A DNA stretch of 64,000 nucleotides, taken from Pseudopithomyces maydicus. Lineage: Eukaryota; Ascomycota; Dothideomycetes; Pleosporales; Didymosphaeriaceae. The DNA is taken from positions 434,001-498,000 of the forward strand of contig JANTUC010000002.1 of the NCBI GenBank assembly GCA_026873275.1, read 5' to 3'. The first letter of the stretch is position 1. The number at the start of each line of letters is the position of its first letter. Below the pieces are notes generated by a model that saw only the letters and a list, made by a program, of their open reading frames with translations, did no database searches and was not told the DNA's origin. The translations under genes and the position numbers were made by a program. Positions 44,814 to 55,828 of the stretch are shown here, one piece after another.

Positions 44814-45720
44814 TGGGTTAATGTTGCATTAGTAATGGGATTAGGGGCCGTGTGGGCCTCTAAACCTTTCTTCTTCTTTCTTGTCGATCATGTATGGGCT
44901 CTCCTGGGTGAACAGTGCCCATTTTTCCTCGCGAATGAATGGACATACTATATTCTCTTAACTCGCAAGTCTTGGCGTTCGTGAGAGAGATTTTTAATCG
45001 GCGTTGTGTCGTTCCTGGGTAGACAATATATTATTGTAACTAAATCGTTGGGCAACAGATATATCCACGCTACCTGTTTAGGTCCTTGTGATGTTTAAGA
45101 CTAGAAGAAAAATTACGCGCCGTACAAGGGTAGCTTTACGTCTTCGATAAGCTGTTTTTCAACTTGGAAAAGCTCAAACTCACACCATCGCTGACATATC
45201 ACAATCATGCATGGATCCATAGATTCTACGATGGCATGTTTGCCTGGAGAACACACCCGTGGTTGGAAGGCCTTCGTAGCCAAGGTTCCTAATGGCGTTG
45301 AGGAATACATTCTGAGTTGGAGTTTAAGAAACACCGTGTCTTTCTGGATCATTTGCCCAGGTATAACGATCAACCATCTGTATTCAAAGCTGCAGGTATC
45401 CATGTGCCCAGGTGTGGTGTGCTTCTTGTGGGTGAACACTGTCTTCCACCGTGACTTCTTTAAACGTATGCGCTAGTACCCGTGGGTTGAGTTCACTCAC
45501 CCGTTTGACAGCATGGGCACCTCACTTACCTTATGCCCATAAATATAATGATAGCATGTGACAGGTCACAAAACTTAGATTTAAGATCGCTCACTTGGGC
45601 TCCTGCTACACTCTGTACACGCGAACCGCAAGTCAGTCCACTGTGTGAACTACACTTACCAGCAGACATCTTTTGTCTCTTTTCCCTAAAATCATCCCAC
45701 CCTTTCTCTCCAATTTCCTG
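44814..45720. other. Intergenic, no supported gene
   Basis: About 900 bp. A minus-strand frame at 45113-45439 (108 codons, GTG start) looks somewhat protein-like but has no recognised motif. CATAAATATAATG at about 45538-45550 may be the TATA element of the next gene. Confidence 0.45.
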
Positions 45721-46993
45721 ATGAAGCTCTTGGATATTGCTCTTGTGGCTCTGGTCACCGTTTTGGCCGTCAGCGCACACCCTCACAACACGTTTCCAAA
45801 ACAAGGCACGACGCTACACCGGCGCTTTGATGAGAAGTCTTTGGCCAGCGACGAGCTATGGGAGAAAGCGTTCTGTAAAGGAGGGAAGTTGGTCGAGCTG
45901 ATGACTGATTCTGATGCGGAAGCGGGTCCCAAGATTGAGCAGACCAAAAACAGGGAGGAACCCTCCGCGCGGAGCGATTGGCAAGGTGATCTCAAAGGTA
46001 TGGCTGAACATATATTCAAATGAGAGATTCTGATGAAATTCAGAGGAGCTTAACATTTGGGGATGGCACGATGAATGGGTCAATGAGTATCAAACGGACT
46101 TGGTGAACGGTTGGAATGTCGGGTCGGTGGTGCAAGCACTCGGCATCAATGGGGTCCCTAAGTCAGACGGTGGAAATGTGATTGGGTACAAAGTCGGGCA
46201 TGCGGATCCCAATATGAAAGATGAACAAGGGAGGCCAGTGCCCAAGAACGATCAGACATATACCGTGAGCGGCAAGAAGTACCGGGTGAGTGTCTTCACC
46301 GACTATACCAAAAGAGACCAATATTGACGGCTTTGCAGGCTACTCAAGCGTCTCATTCTTTCTGCATAAACCCTAAAGACGGCGGTATGTCACATGTTAC
46401 TCAGCACTGTAGCACTGGAGTACATGATAGTCGTTGTTCAGATCTCAACGGCCTCTCGTAGACATGCAAATTCTAACAACTCCACAGTGATTATGGGCCA
46501 ATTCCTAGAGAACCCCGCCACTGCAGCAGAAACCCACTGGCATCGACAAGCAGCACCAGATGAGCTCCCCGCGCTCAAAGCCCTTTCCGACATCTTCTGG
46601 GGATACTGGATGCGCGACAACCCAGACATCACCAACATCCGTTACTTCTGGATGATGGATATCGCTAATATCGACACCGAGGAAATCCTGGCGCGGGCAC
46701 TCCACAACGTAAAGAAGGACATTGATGTGTGGCCTGGCGTCACATTTAGCATGGACACCGAGGAAGGAATGGCCATACTGGGATCGGCCAACGGTGCCGT
46801 CTTTGCGTGGTTCTTGATCCAACGTAAAGAACAGCTAGGAATCAAGTGGATACCGAAGGTGACAGTGTTCCTCGACGATAGGGGTTATCACTGGACTGGC
46901 GCACATTTGATTTTCCACGTCGAGGCTGCTCCGAAGAAGAAGGGGGCCGGAGGATCTGAGAAGGAACATGGTGTGGACTCGGGTGTAGAGTGA
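45721..46993 (+). CDS. Secreted protein of unknown function
   Basis: Four exons, 45721-45997, 46044-46285, 46339-46384 and 46488-46993, encode 356 residues; all phases fit. ATG 45721 gives a clean signal peptide (MKLLDIALVALVTVLAVSAHP); the upstream frame begins with TTG. The mature part starts with a charged segment containing DELWEKAFCKGG; then LNIWGWHDEWVNEYQTDLVN; and a C-terminal domain with QAAPDELPALKALSDIFWGY, a helical part and GVTFSMDTEEGMAILGSANG, which looks like a conserved fungal domain. Only two cysteines are apparent, so it is not a typical disulfide-rich effector. No GPI signal. Function unknown; extracellular location is the main inference. Confidence 0.75.
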
Positions 46994-48596
46994 ATGCTAT
47001 GTCCCCATCATATGGCTCGGATATTGGCATCATGGAAGACACGTCGATGTGTCAAATATTCTAGTGAGGTTTGCGATACTGGCACTAGGCTAGGGATCTA
47101 CACAATAAAAATATGTTGATGTTTGAACTGCTGCTACGTCGAACGCGAGTGAGACTTTTAACTAGTGATCTCACTGACGGCCGATCTAGAGATTGTCCAG
47201 TAAATCTATGTATACCCACGCTTCATCCGTTTCAATGTCTTTGACCTGCTCTTTCTAAACTCCTGCAACATCTACGACAGTGTTCCCTGGGATTTCCCGA
47301 TCCCCACGAAAACAGCAGCGTTCTTGTCACATGTAGGCGCTAGACCTTTTCACGCACGCTTTTTTATATGCCATTTTCTTTTCGCTGTCGAATGGGGAGG
47401 CACTTTTTGTCCAACCATTGTTACGCCGTCGTCGTATTGACTCGACACCTTTTCACCAATTTCCAAATCATAGGTGCTACACAATGAGGGCTATCCAGGG
47501 TCCAATCTAGGTGCATATGTACTACCCTGCATGGTTGTCCAGGCTTGTCCACCCACGAATCATGGACATTTTCGGAAACCAAACATTTGAGTAGTCTCGC
47601 CACGACACACCGCAACAAGCAAAATCTGTCCAGACAGACATAACAAGAGAGGATCGACTGTACATATTCTTCGTTCGTCATACCCTCTAAATCATGCGTC
47701 GTAAAAAGAGTTCTCCAGGGCATTGCATATCGTATTGCGCAAACGAGCAAACCCCGCGCTCCAGGACTGTACAGATGGTCGAAACTACTGTTCCGAATTA
47801 CTGAGCGACTGGACATTTTCCTTTACTACGGACTGATGACGGGACTCGATAGTCATGACGATGCAGTCACCTTGGCTTTTTTTTGCGGGGGCAGCGCCAG
47901 TGCGGAGGGGGTGAACGTGACTGCCGCAATGCGGCGCAGGGGCAGCCGCTTCAAACCGATGGGTAGTCTTTCGTCACGGGTCAGGCTGCATACAGAGTAT
48001 GCAGACCAGGCAAATCATGCAAGCAAGATCCAATGACAATTCTGCCAGTGCTTGCGGACCGGGCGCGAGGACCGAATCGAGTGAAGGTTCACGTGGAGGA
48101 GGAGCGTCGGTGGGTCGTGCCAAGGCCGGCGGTACCGGAGCCGGAGGAAAAGTTTCCTATCACGAAGAAAAATTGAAAAGCTACCAAAGTCCACAACATG
48201 TGCAGCTTTCTTTGGGACCACAGGCCCAACGTGCCCACGAGCCCAATCTTTGCCTCCACGACTAGTCCCGATGGACCTGGCGTCGCCCTACTGACCGCCT
48301 TCCCTGGCTCCCGTTTCTCCTTCCACCCCACCTTTACCGACGACGACTGAGCAACCCGCTGTGCGGCAAGCAGCACACTTCCTACGTGCGTATCCACTCG
48401 TTCTTCTTCCTGCAACCCCCTCTACTGTGATGATCTCGTCATATTTTAAGATGTTAGACTTGCGATCCTACATGAGCGCCAAAAGACTTCCTGACAACCT
48501 TCCCCACTATCAAGACGCCGCCTCTCCTTTTCCCGATAACGGCTAACCCACCCGTTCAGACTTCTATAGACACCTCGCAACCTCACATCTTCCACC
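46994..48596. other. Intergenic with a coding relic
   Basis: About 1.6 kb between the secreted-protein gene and ADE4. Holds relic B (47350-47469). A 131-codon minus frame at 47421-47816 overlaps the relic in another phase and lacks motifs. Pyrimidine-rich DNA precedes the ADE4 start. Confidence 0.5.
47350..47469 (-). pseudogene. Coding relic B, related to relic A at 13840-13954
   Basis: The minus strand reads DLEIGEKVSSQYDDGVTM, then VGQKVPPHSTAKRK, WHIKKRA and a TGA stop at 47350-47352. It matches relic A in its first ~25 residues, with synonymous differences, so both derive from the same protein family. Nothing upstream shows a convincing continuation. I do not recognise the family. Confidence 0.4.
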
Positions 48597-50520
48597 ATGT
48601 GCGGAATCATTGCCGTGATCCACGCGGATCCGTAAGCACATAACCGCCTTTCCACAGAGCCTTGCTAAGACGCAAAGGAAATCCGTGCATGCTGCCAGCG
48701 AGGTCCACGAGGCCCTCTATCTTCTGCAGCACCGCGGCCAAGATGCGGCGGGCATCGTGAGCGGTGACCACCGCGGTCGCTTCCATCAGTGCAAAGGAAA
48801 CGGAATGGCCTCCAGGGTCTTCCAAGACGGCGCACGTGTGGCAGATCTCCCAGGCTTCATGGGCCTTGGTCACCTCCGGTATCCCACTGCTGGTAGCAGT
48901 GCCAACTCTGAGGCCCAGCCCTTTTACGTAAACAGCCCTTACGGAATTGCCATGAGCCACAACGGCAACCTCATCAACGCACCAAAGCTCCGCGAGCACC
49001 TGGACAAGGAGGCACACAGGCACATCAACACCGAGAGTGACAGTGAACTCATGTTGAACATCTTTGCCAACGAGCTCAATGAGACGGGTAAGGCGCGTAT
49101 CAACGCCAACGATTGCTTTGCAGCCCTGGAACGGATGTACAAGCGATGCGTTGGCGGCTGGGCCTGCGTGGCTATGCTTGCAGGTAATTTGTCCCCGGCA
49201 CCGAATCCGGTACACTGTGCTAATCACGATGATAGGCTTTGGCTTGATTGGATTCCGTGACCCCTACGGTATCCGCCCGCTGGTTCTCGGATCTAAGCCC
49301 TCCGAGTGCGGCACTGGCAAAGATTATATGATGGCCTCTGAAAGCGTGGCCCTGGTCCAATGTGGCTACAAGGACTTCCAAGACATCTTGCCCGGCCAAG
49401 CCGTCTTTATCGAGAAGGGCGAGGAGCCTGTATTCTCCCAGGTTCACCCACTGCTCAAGTACACGCCAGACATTTTCGAGTATGTTTACTTTGCACGCCC
49501 CGATAGTGTCATCGACGGTATCGACGTGGATGAGAGCCGCCGTAACATGGGTTTTACGCTGGCCGAAGTTATCAAGAAGCAACTTGGTCCGGAGAGGCTT
49601 GCCGAGATTGATGTGGTGATGCCTATTCCTGAGACCAGTATCACCTCAGCTATCTGCGTTGCTGAGGCGCTTGACAAGCCCTATGTGCAGGGTTTTGTTA
49701 AGAACCGATACATCTTCCGCACCTTCATCATGCCTTCACAAAAGCTCCGACAAAAGGGTGTCCGTGCAAAGCTGAACCCTATGCCGAAGAAGTTCAAGGA
49801 CAAGAACGTGCTTCTGGTCGATGACTCTATCGTCCGAGGAACCACATCGCGTGAGATCGTTCTTATGACACGAGAAGCTGGCGCGAAGAAGGTCTACTTC
49901 GCCTCTTGTGCCCCTCCAATCACCAACGCACATATCTACGGCATTGATCTTGCCTCATCATCAGAGCTCATCGCCCACCACAGAGACTCTACTGCTATTG
50001 CCAAGCACATCGGTGCAGACGATGTCGTGTATCAGAATCTGGAGGACCTTGTTCGTGCTTGTGCATCGCTGTCACCACGCAACCCTGCTGAGCAGGAATT
50101 CGAGATTGGTGTCTTCTGTGGAAAATATGTCACCCCGGTCGACGAAGGTTACTTCGAGCACCTCGAAAAAGTCCGCGGCGAGAGCAAGAAGAAGAAGGTC
50201 ATGGAAAAAGCCCGCGAGGCTGTCATGAACGGTGTAGCAGACCAAAAGCAGATTCGCATGGCTGCGAAAGGTGTCGTGAGTGGAATATATTACACTTTCA
50301 GTCCTTCTTATCACTAATTCTTGAGCAGGAGGTCGACCAGCATGGGAACGTTATTCCCGCTGACAACGGAAGCCCGGACTGGGGCCCATTGAACGGTGTC
50401 AGCCTGTCAAATGGCGACACAAAAACCAAAGAGTCGAGCGGGCGGCCTAGCCTGGAGGAAATACCTGTCGTTAGCTCGAGCCAAGATATTAGTCTTCACA
50501 ACCTGAACGACCACCCGTAG
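48597..50520 (+). CDS. ADE4: Amidophosphoribosyltransferase (glutamine PRPP amidotransferase)
   Basis: First committed step of de novo purine synthesis: PRPP plus glutamine gives 5-phosphoribosylamine. Four exons, 48597-48631, 48678-49183, 49236-50275 and 50329-50520, encode 590 residues. Cys2 of MCGIIAVIH is the glutaminase nucleophile; HRGQDAAGIV and NGNLINAPKLREHL belong to the Ntn-hydrolase domain. The phosphoribosyltransferase domain has ESVALVQCGY, DVVMPIPETSITSAICVAEA and the PRPP loop VLLVDDSIVRGTTSREIV. The last exon adds a low-complexity tail (VDQHGNVIPADNGSPDWGP...). Regulation by purine nucleotides is known for the family, not visible here. The exon 1 start is supported because Cys2 must follow Met. 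Confidence 0.96.
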
Positions 50521-50899
50521 GAGGGGTCTTCCGACGCGATACGATATCTACGATGTTCATGATGGAGCGGGGCACGACGAGTGTGCAATACGACAAGTGC
50601 AATACGCTGTACTTCAATCTGGCGTATAGGCTTTTACAGGCGGAAGGGTAACCTTGATGTTCATGCGCAATCAACTTATCCAGGATGAGAACCAAAATGG
50701 GTGGTGTTTTTGGCTTTGTAAATCCGACAGCTGTGAATAGGAATATGAGAGTCTTGATTTCCATGTCTTATTTTGACAAGACTATGCACTGAGTGACCTG
50801 CAAGAAGACGACGAGAGGAACCTACGTTCCAGTGGCTATACTACAGATGACACCCATGTGAGGCCATATGGATCTAAGTAGAAAACCAAGCCTATTCCT
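50521..50899. other. Intergenic between convergent genes
   Basis: About 380 bp of 3' flanks; nothing recognised. Confidence 0.5.
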
Positions 50900-51588
50900 T
50901 TACCTGTTGGTATTTTTTCTGCTATCATCGTCAAAGGTCGAGGTAGAAATTAATCCATTAAGTATGTCTTTGCCAAATGTCAAAGTCATGTACAGCGAAG
51001 CTGCAGTATAAAGCAAGCTGCGAACTGTTCAGCACATATCGTTACAGAACGATGCTCACATACTTCATGAATCCCCACAACGTAAACACCGGGTGGCAGT
51101 CATTATGGCCAGTGTACTTGTATCCAGAGAATATCTCACGCATGACTCCAGCCAGTCAGTGACTTACGAGCGTATATCGAGACTTGTCGGAACCTACAGT
51201 ACAACGCAGTCTTAGTCGCAGTGACCACTCCAGCACCGAATCCTATCAAAACCGCCCATGCAGCTGGTCTGCCACCAAAGCTAGTACGTCTAAGGCCACC
51301 GCCGTGTCGCCAGACGATGACGAAGTACACCATGTACAAAGTTACCTCCAAGATGTTGATGACGCCTTGAGCTGCAGTAAACCCCTCGCTGTTTTCCCAT
51401 CCCAGTTCTCCGTAAATGCGATCGGTGTTGGACCACTGCACCATCGGCTCGAATAACGGTCGATGCCATTTGCCGCCTGGGAACGTGTGCGGACGAAGGA
51501 AGATGTAAGCGGCGTCCCAAAGGGTGAAAGGGAAGGCGTACACGGCCCAAATCAGGACGAGAAGACGCGGTGTATGCAATGGGGGCAT
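50900..51588 (-). CDS. Four-span membrane protein, EXPERA/emopamil-binding-like
   Basis: Exons 51198-51588, 51064-51145 and 50900-51017 give 196 residues. Predicted membrane segments: LVLIWAVYAFPFTLWDAAYI, GVINILEVTLYMVYFVIVW, AAWAVLIGFGAGVVTATKTA and LLYTAASLYMTLTFG. Helix 1 carries an Asp and helix 2 a Glu, and the loop RPHTFPGGKWHRPLFEPMVQ plus SGYKYTGHND before helix 4 recall EXPERA-type proteins (sterol isomerase, TM6SF). Fungal members of this shape occur widely and some sit in metabolite clusters. The last two introns were inferred by frame and by restoring GKDIL after helix 4; alternative acceptors would shorten the end. Likely an ER protein; activity unknown. Confidence 0.6.
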
Positions 51589-52123
51589 GATTCACGAATA
51601 AAACTGGTTCTATATAATGTGATTGAAGGCTGAGAAAGCCGTGACGCTGCAGAGGTGCTGGTCAGCACGGAAAGTAAGCAAGGCGATTTACGGCCCAGTC
51701 CAGCTAAGATCCCGTTATTGAGCTACATCCCACGCGTGACATCTCATTAGGATTTTCGCTATTCATGTTGCGAACACAACTGGATGTTTTTTGCAAGCGC
51801 TCAAGACATGAATTCAAGGCTGATGATGTATCGGCCAAACCTCGGAATCTCGGAACCGCGGCTGCCAAGCCTGGCGAAGGTCCGACCGCCGACGATTTTG
51901 CTTGCGTTGACATTCCATTGTCTTCTTTCATTACAGCCTCTGTTCCTGCCACCGTGTCACGCCCAGCGGACAGACAAGCAGGTGGCGCAGCTTCGGATAT
52001 GTATTATATGTCCTGATCTGTAGTATTGAGCGCATTCGAGACAGCCTTCACTCTGTCATGTTTTTGTTCCAGTAAGAGCCGCATTGACTTCATTAAGCCG
52101 TATACAACAGCTCCCTCTTCGCC
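51589..52123. other. Divergent intergenic region
   Basis: About 535 bp with the promoters of the EXPERA-like and RING-CH genes. Short plus-strand frames at 51765-52023 are not supported. Confidence 0.5.
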
Positions 52124-53168
52124 ATGTCTTCTACGTCCGGATACGAGCGCGTGCCAGGATGGTATTGGCCAGATGATGTTCCAGGGGACGATGCCTCTGA
52201 AGGACCGTCTTCAACCAGACAGCGCGCACCTCCGCAAAGCTCGTCCACCACTGGCGGAGCGGCCCCGCAGAATTCACAGAATACAGGCTCTTCTAGGCAG
52301 AGACACTGGCGACCGCGACAATGCCGTATATGTCTCGATACCGTCAATCCTCAATTTGATGTACCGTCAGAAAACTTACCAAGTTTTCTCCAGTCCAGCG
52401 GTAAAGTCAGATACGAGGACGAAAACGGCCGGCTGATCCGCCCGTGCCTGTGCAAAGGCTCAGCAAAGTATGTTCATGAACAGTGCTTGCAGGCCTGGCG
52501 ACATGCCGATCCCAGATATGCACGTCGCAATTTTTGGCAGTGTCCTACATGTAACTTCAAGTACCGGCTTGCTAGAGTGGGAGTCGGTAGGTTCGTCGTT
52601 AGTAGTGGTAAGTCATGTACTTCACAACTGTTGCATCGACAGTTTGCTAACTCTACCTAGCTGCACAGATTTTTCTCACGATTGCCATTCTTGTTTCCGT
52701 TGTATTCATCCTAGGGTTTTTCGCGGATCCCATCATCAACATGTATGTGGACCCTTGGAGTTACCTGATGCCATGGAATTCATCGCCTTATGACTACTAC
52801 GATGATGAAGACCCAGTCACTTGGACCGAGCACTTTGCCAAGGGACTTGCTTCTATGGGTGTCTTGGGCTTTCTGAAAGCTCTATTGGCGAGTCCGTTGC
52901 AATTCTTCAGGATCGGTGGGGGTAGAGGTCGCAACACAGCTCGTGATCGTTATGAACAAGTGAGCTGGATAATCATCGTCATAGGAGTGGGCACTTTCTT
53001 ACTGGTATGTGTGGCCATCCCAGCATTAGGTTACCTAGGTCTTCTAACATACCAAAGGCCATCTACAAAGGGGTGCGAGCATGGAGTCGCCGTACACTCG
53101 AAAAGGCAGGCGAAAGAGTCATGGACGTACAAGGTGACGATGATGACGATGGCGACGATGACGAGTAG
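52124..53168 (+). CDS. RING-CH (MARCH-type) membrane E3 ubiquitin ligase
   Basis: Exons 52124-52607, 52661-53004 and 53058-53168 encode 312 residues. After a Ser/Gln-rich N-terminus lies a C4HC3 RING-variant: CRIC (Cys67, Cys70), PCLC (108, 110), HEQC (His118, Cys121) and CPTC (140, 143), with the typical linker AWRHADPRYARRNFWQ. Two hydrophobic helices follow (IFLTIAILVSVVFILGFF and SWIIIVIGVGTFLLAIY). The tail is acidic (GDDDDDGDDDE). MARCH-type ligases ubiquitinate membrane proteins in ER or endosomes; the layout of RING plus two spans fits. Splice phases 1 and 0 hold. The third exon replaces a longer unspliced reading that would end at 53310. Confidence 0.87.
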
Positions 53169-53672
53169 CTTCAGCCGCTGCGTTTTGCTATACAAATGCA
53201 TCATGAGTTCTCGGGTTGCCCCGATTATCCTTCAGTTGCTGGCTAGATATTTTTCCATACCGCACACTCTTAAGCTACATCGGTTTTTTCCTCTGTACCG
53301 TTGCGGCTAGTCTGCGTGCGAAGATTGAACAGCCTGCGAACTCCTTCTCAGCTTTTGCGTTTTGCATAGCTGGCTTTTGGACCGCGTGGCTCTCGCCTTG
53401 AGCAAATCTACATCAAACAGACCGGCTCCTCTGAGCGCACTCCTCTGGTCTGGTTGAAATATTGCTACTGGCACATCCACCCCAACACACTCAACTGTGC
53501 GTATGAAACAAGTCACTGGTCAAATGTGACTGGCCAGTGCTTCTAGATGGCAGGTACAAAGTAGACACGGCCTGCAATGAGGCAACACTCCACGTGTCTC
53601 TGCCGACTTCGTACCTACACATCAGGGCTCGTTTATTTGTGATAGTATCCTCCATATTCTGTATAACAACGT
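53169..53672. other. Intergenic between convergent genes
   Basis: About 500 bp; short antisense frames only. Confidence 0.5.
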
Positions 53673-55283
53673 TCAGCCGATGCTGCAACACACGCTGGCT
53701 TTCACAAGCACGTTGCTCACTTCTGAATGCTTGCCATGTTCGTCACCGAACTTCTCCAAGCACGGGAAGACACAAAACATGAAGGTGCGATCTACTACGA
53801 CATCGCCTTCTTCATCCACGTAATCGTCAACTTCGTTGATCGGTTCCATCCGATCGTGATCGAAACCCATCGTAGAGTTTGTCTGGTTTTTGAAGAACCG
53901 TACCTGATATTGCGCTTTCTGCATCATGAGTGTCATGTGAAAGTCCGCTGCCGTGTTCAATATACTTTCCAAAGCTGCCTGCGCTTCTTGAGGAATCGAG
54001 GTAGATGGTATGCTGGCGATACACTCGGCGGCCAGATGGTGCAACATCTGTTTCCTGGCTTCTTCTAGTGCATGTCGCGCTTCGCTGTTTTGAAGACTCC
54101 GAATAGTGGCATGTCGCCAAGTCTGAAAGTCAGAGCCAGCAGTTTGCATGATGGCCGCTACGTTGCGGAGGGATGCCAATGGGCTCAACTCTGGTATCCC
54201 GACAAAGATGGGCTCGCGAAAGATACGCATCATTGCACTGGACACTAATGCTTGAAATAACGCAAGGCGATCAGTCGGAGAAATCTCTTTAACGTCAAGC
54301 AGTACGTCCCCTAGTGCCTTCGCGGTGGCAGGAGGGAGGTCGTTCAGATCAAGCTTCGTTCTTCGAAAGTTGATGACCACCCACTCGCGGACACGGTTTG
54401 ATAGTTGAATGAATGTTTCTGATAGCTCGCTGTCTGTCACTTGAGACTCGGCGCGGGTAAGCGAAGAGAAAGCGGACTTTAGGGATAACAACTGCTGCAA
54501 GCGCTCTTGGGATTCCTTCTCCGCTGCATGGAGTCGTGCTGCCATGGCTTCCCACTCAGTTTGGTCCCTCACTCTCTTCTGTTCAAGGATGGATTGGTGT
54601 GTTGCCTCCTGCGTCATGAGTTGATCCTGCAACTGCAAAATTTGGCTTCGAAGATTGTCGATTTGCCCTTGAAGATCGCTGCGTGATTGAGCCTCGGATA
54701 CGCCCGGCATGCTGTCGCCCTCGTATGAGTTCGAACGGGACGATATGGGACGTGAGCCCGGGTGCAAAGCTCCTGGTGGGCTCTGCAACTGATACGTCTC
54801 AGCGAGTTGTCGTCGATACTCTTCAACGGTCTCCCTGTAGACTGCTTCGTGCTCTCTGAGCTTCGTCGCCAACTCCTCCTTCATCGCGTTCCGTTCCTGC
54901 AGCGCTGTCGCTAGGGCCTTTTCTAGATCTACGATCTTCTGCGAGGCTGCTTTTGACCCTTCATCTTCGCTGGGCCTGGCCTCGTCCAGCGAAGCTGTCA
55001 CACGCTCGTGCCGAGAAGAGGCGCTGTCTGATACTCTCCTGACGCGGTCTCTTTCTTTGGACGATCGGGGATGTAACATATCATTAAAACGTTTAGCGGT
55101 CGCTATGGCAGCTTTGGGTGGGGCGCTGATGCCTGGGGTAGATTTTGAGGGCTTCACCGAGGAGGTAGTCTTGGATCGCCGTACACCGAGGCGGGAGGAC
55201 AGGTCTGGGGGCAAGCAGTCAGCCGAGGGAGCTTTGGAAGCAGAGGCTCAGTGCATACCAGAGGATTTCTTTTCGCCTGTCAT
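53673..55283 (-). CDS. Coiled-coil protein of unknown function
   Basis: Exons 55259-55283 and 53673-55204 encode 518 residues. The long exon alone would begin with TTG; a 54-bp intron adds MTGEKKSS from ATG 55283, which I prefer. The N-terminus is basic and Ser-rich. A long coiled coil follows (KIVDLEKALATALQERNAMK, then SDLQGQIDNLRSQILQLQDQ to QERLQQLLSLKSAF). The C-terminal half is a helical globular region starting ELSETFIQLSNRVREWVVIN, a sequence type frequent in uncharacterised filamentous-fungal coiled-coil proteins. No membrane segment. A structural or cytoskeletal role is possible, unproven. Confidence 0.72.
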
Positions 55284-55828
55284 GGATGTGGTTGTAGTAC
55301 GGTTGGTTGCGAAAGCGGGAAATGTGTAAAATTGGCATCTCTGGAGACGAGGCCTGTGATTAGACTCTGAAACACATCCAAGGTACCAGCGACGATTGTC
55401 AGCTCATCTCGGCACACACATGGTGTAGCAAGTGCAGTGCAGTGCAGTGGCGGAGGCCCGTCCCAAGGTTCGCGGACGGGCGCCCTGACGCCCTGCCGCC
55501 CTGCGTATTGCGGGGCATCCAGCCAGCGCTCAGCCACCCGCCACAAGCTTCGGCGTAGGTTCAGCCAGGAGCTGCAGGCCTCACTGTTTACACTACGTTG
55601 ATTAGGCGCCTGACTATGACAATGGCTCGCAGGCACCCGTTCATTTGACTTCAATGTTCACGAGACTGCGTCCTCTCGCTTTCTCCTCCTGCAATCTCGT
55701 TATAACCTCCAAGCTGGCTAGCTCTGGTGATCTCAGCCGCGGAACCCCCACGCGTTCTCGAGTCCATGTAGCGCTCACCACCACTCTTGGATCGTACCTC
55801 TGTAATAGAAACTGTAGTTTGGCCCTAC
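55284..55828. other. Divergent intergenic region
   Basis: About 545 bp with promoters of the coiled-coil and Hsp70-like genes. A short GTGCA repeat lies near 55431-55446. Nothing else recognised. Confidence 0.5.

Noticed and set aside
45113..45439. 108-codon minus-strand frame with fairly protein-like composition
   Set aside because: Starts with GTG, has no recognisable family or promoter; kept only as a note in the intergenic entry.
47421..47816. 131-codon minus frame over relic B
   Set aside because: Uses a different phase from the segment conserved with relic A; the conserved phase is the meaningful one.
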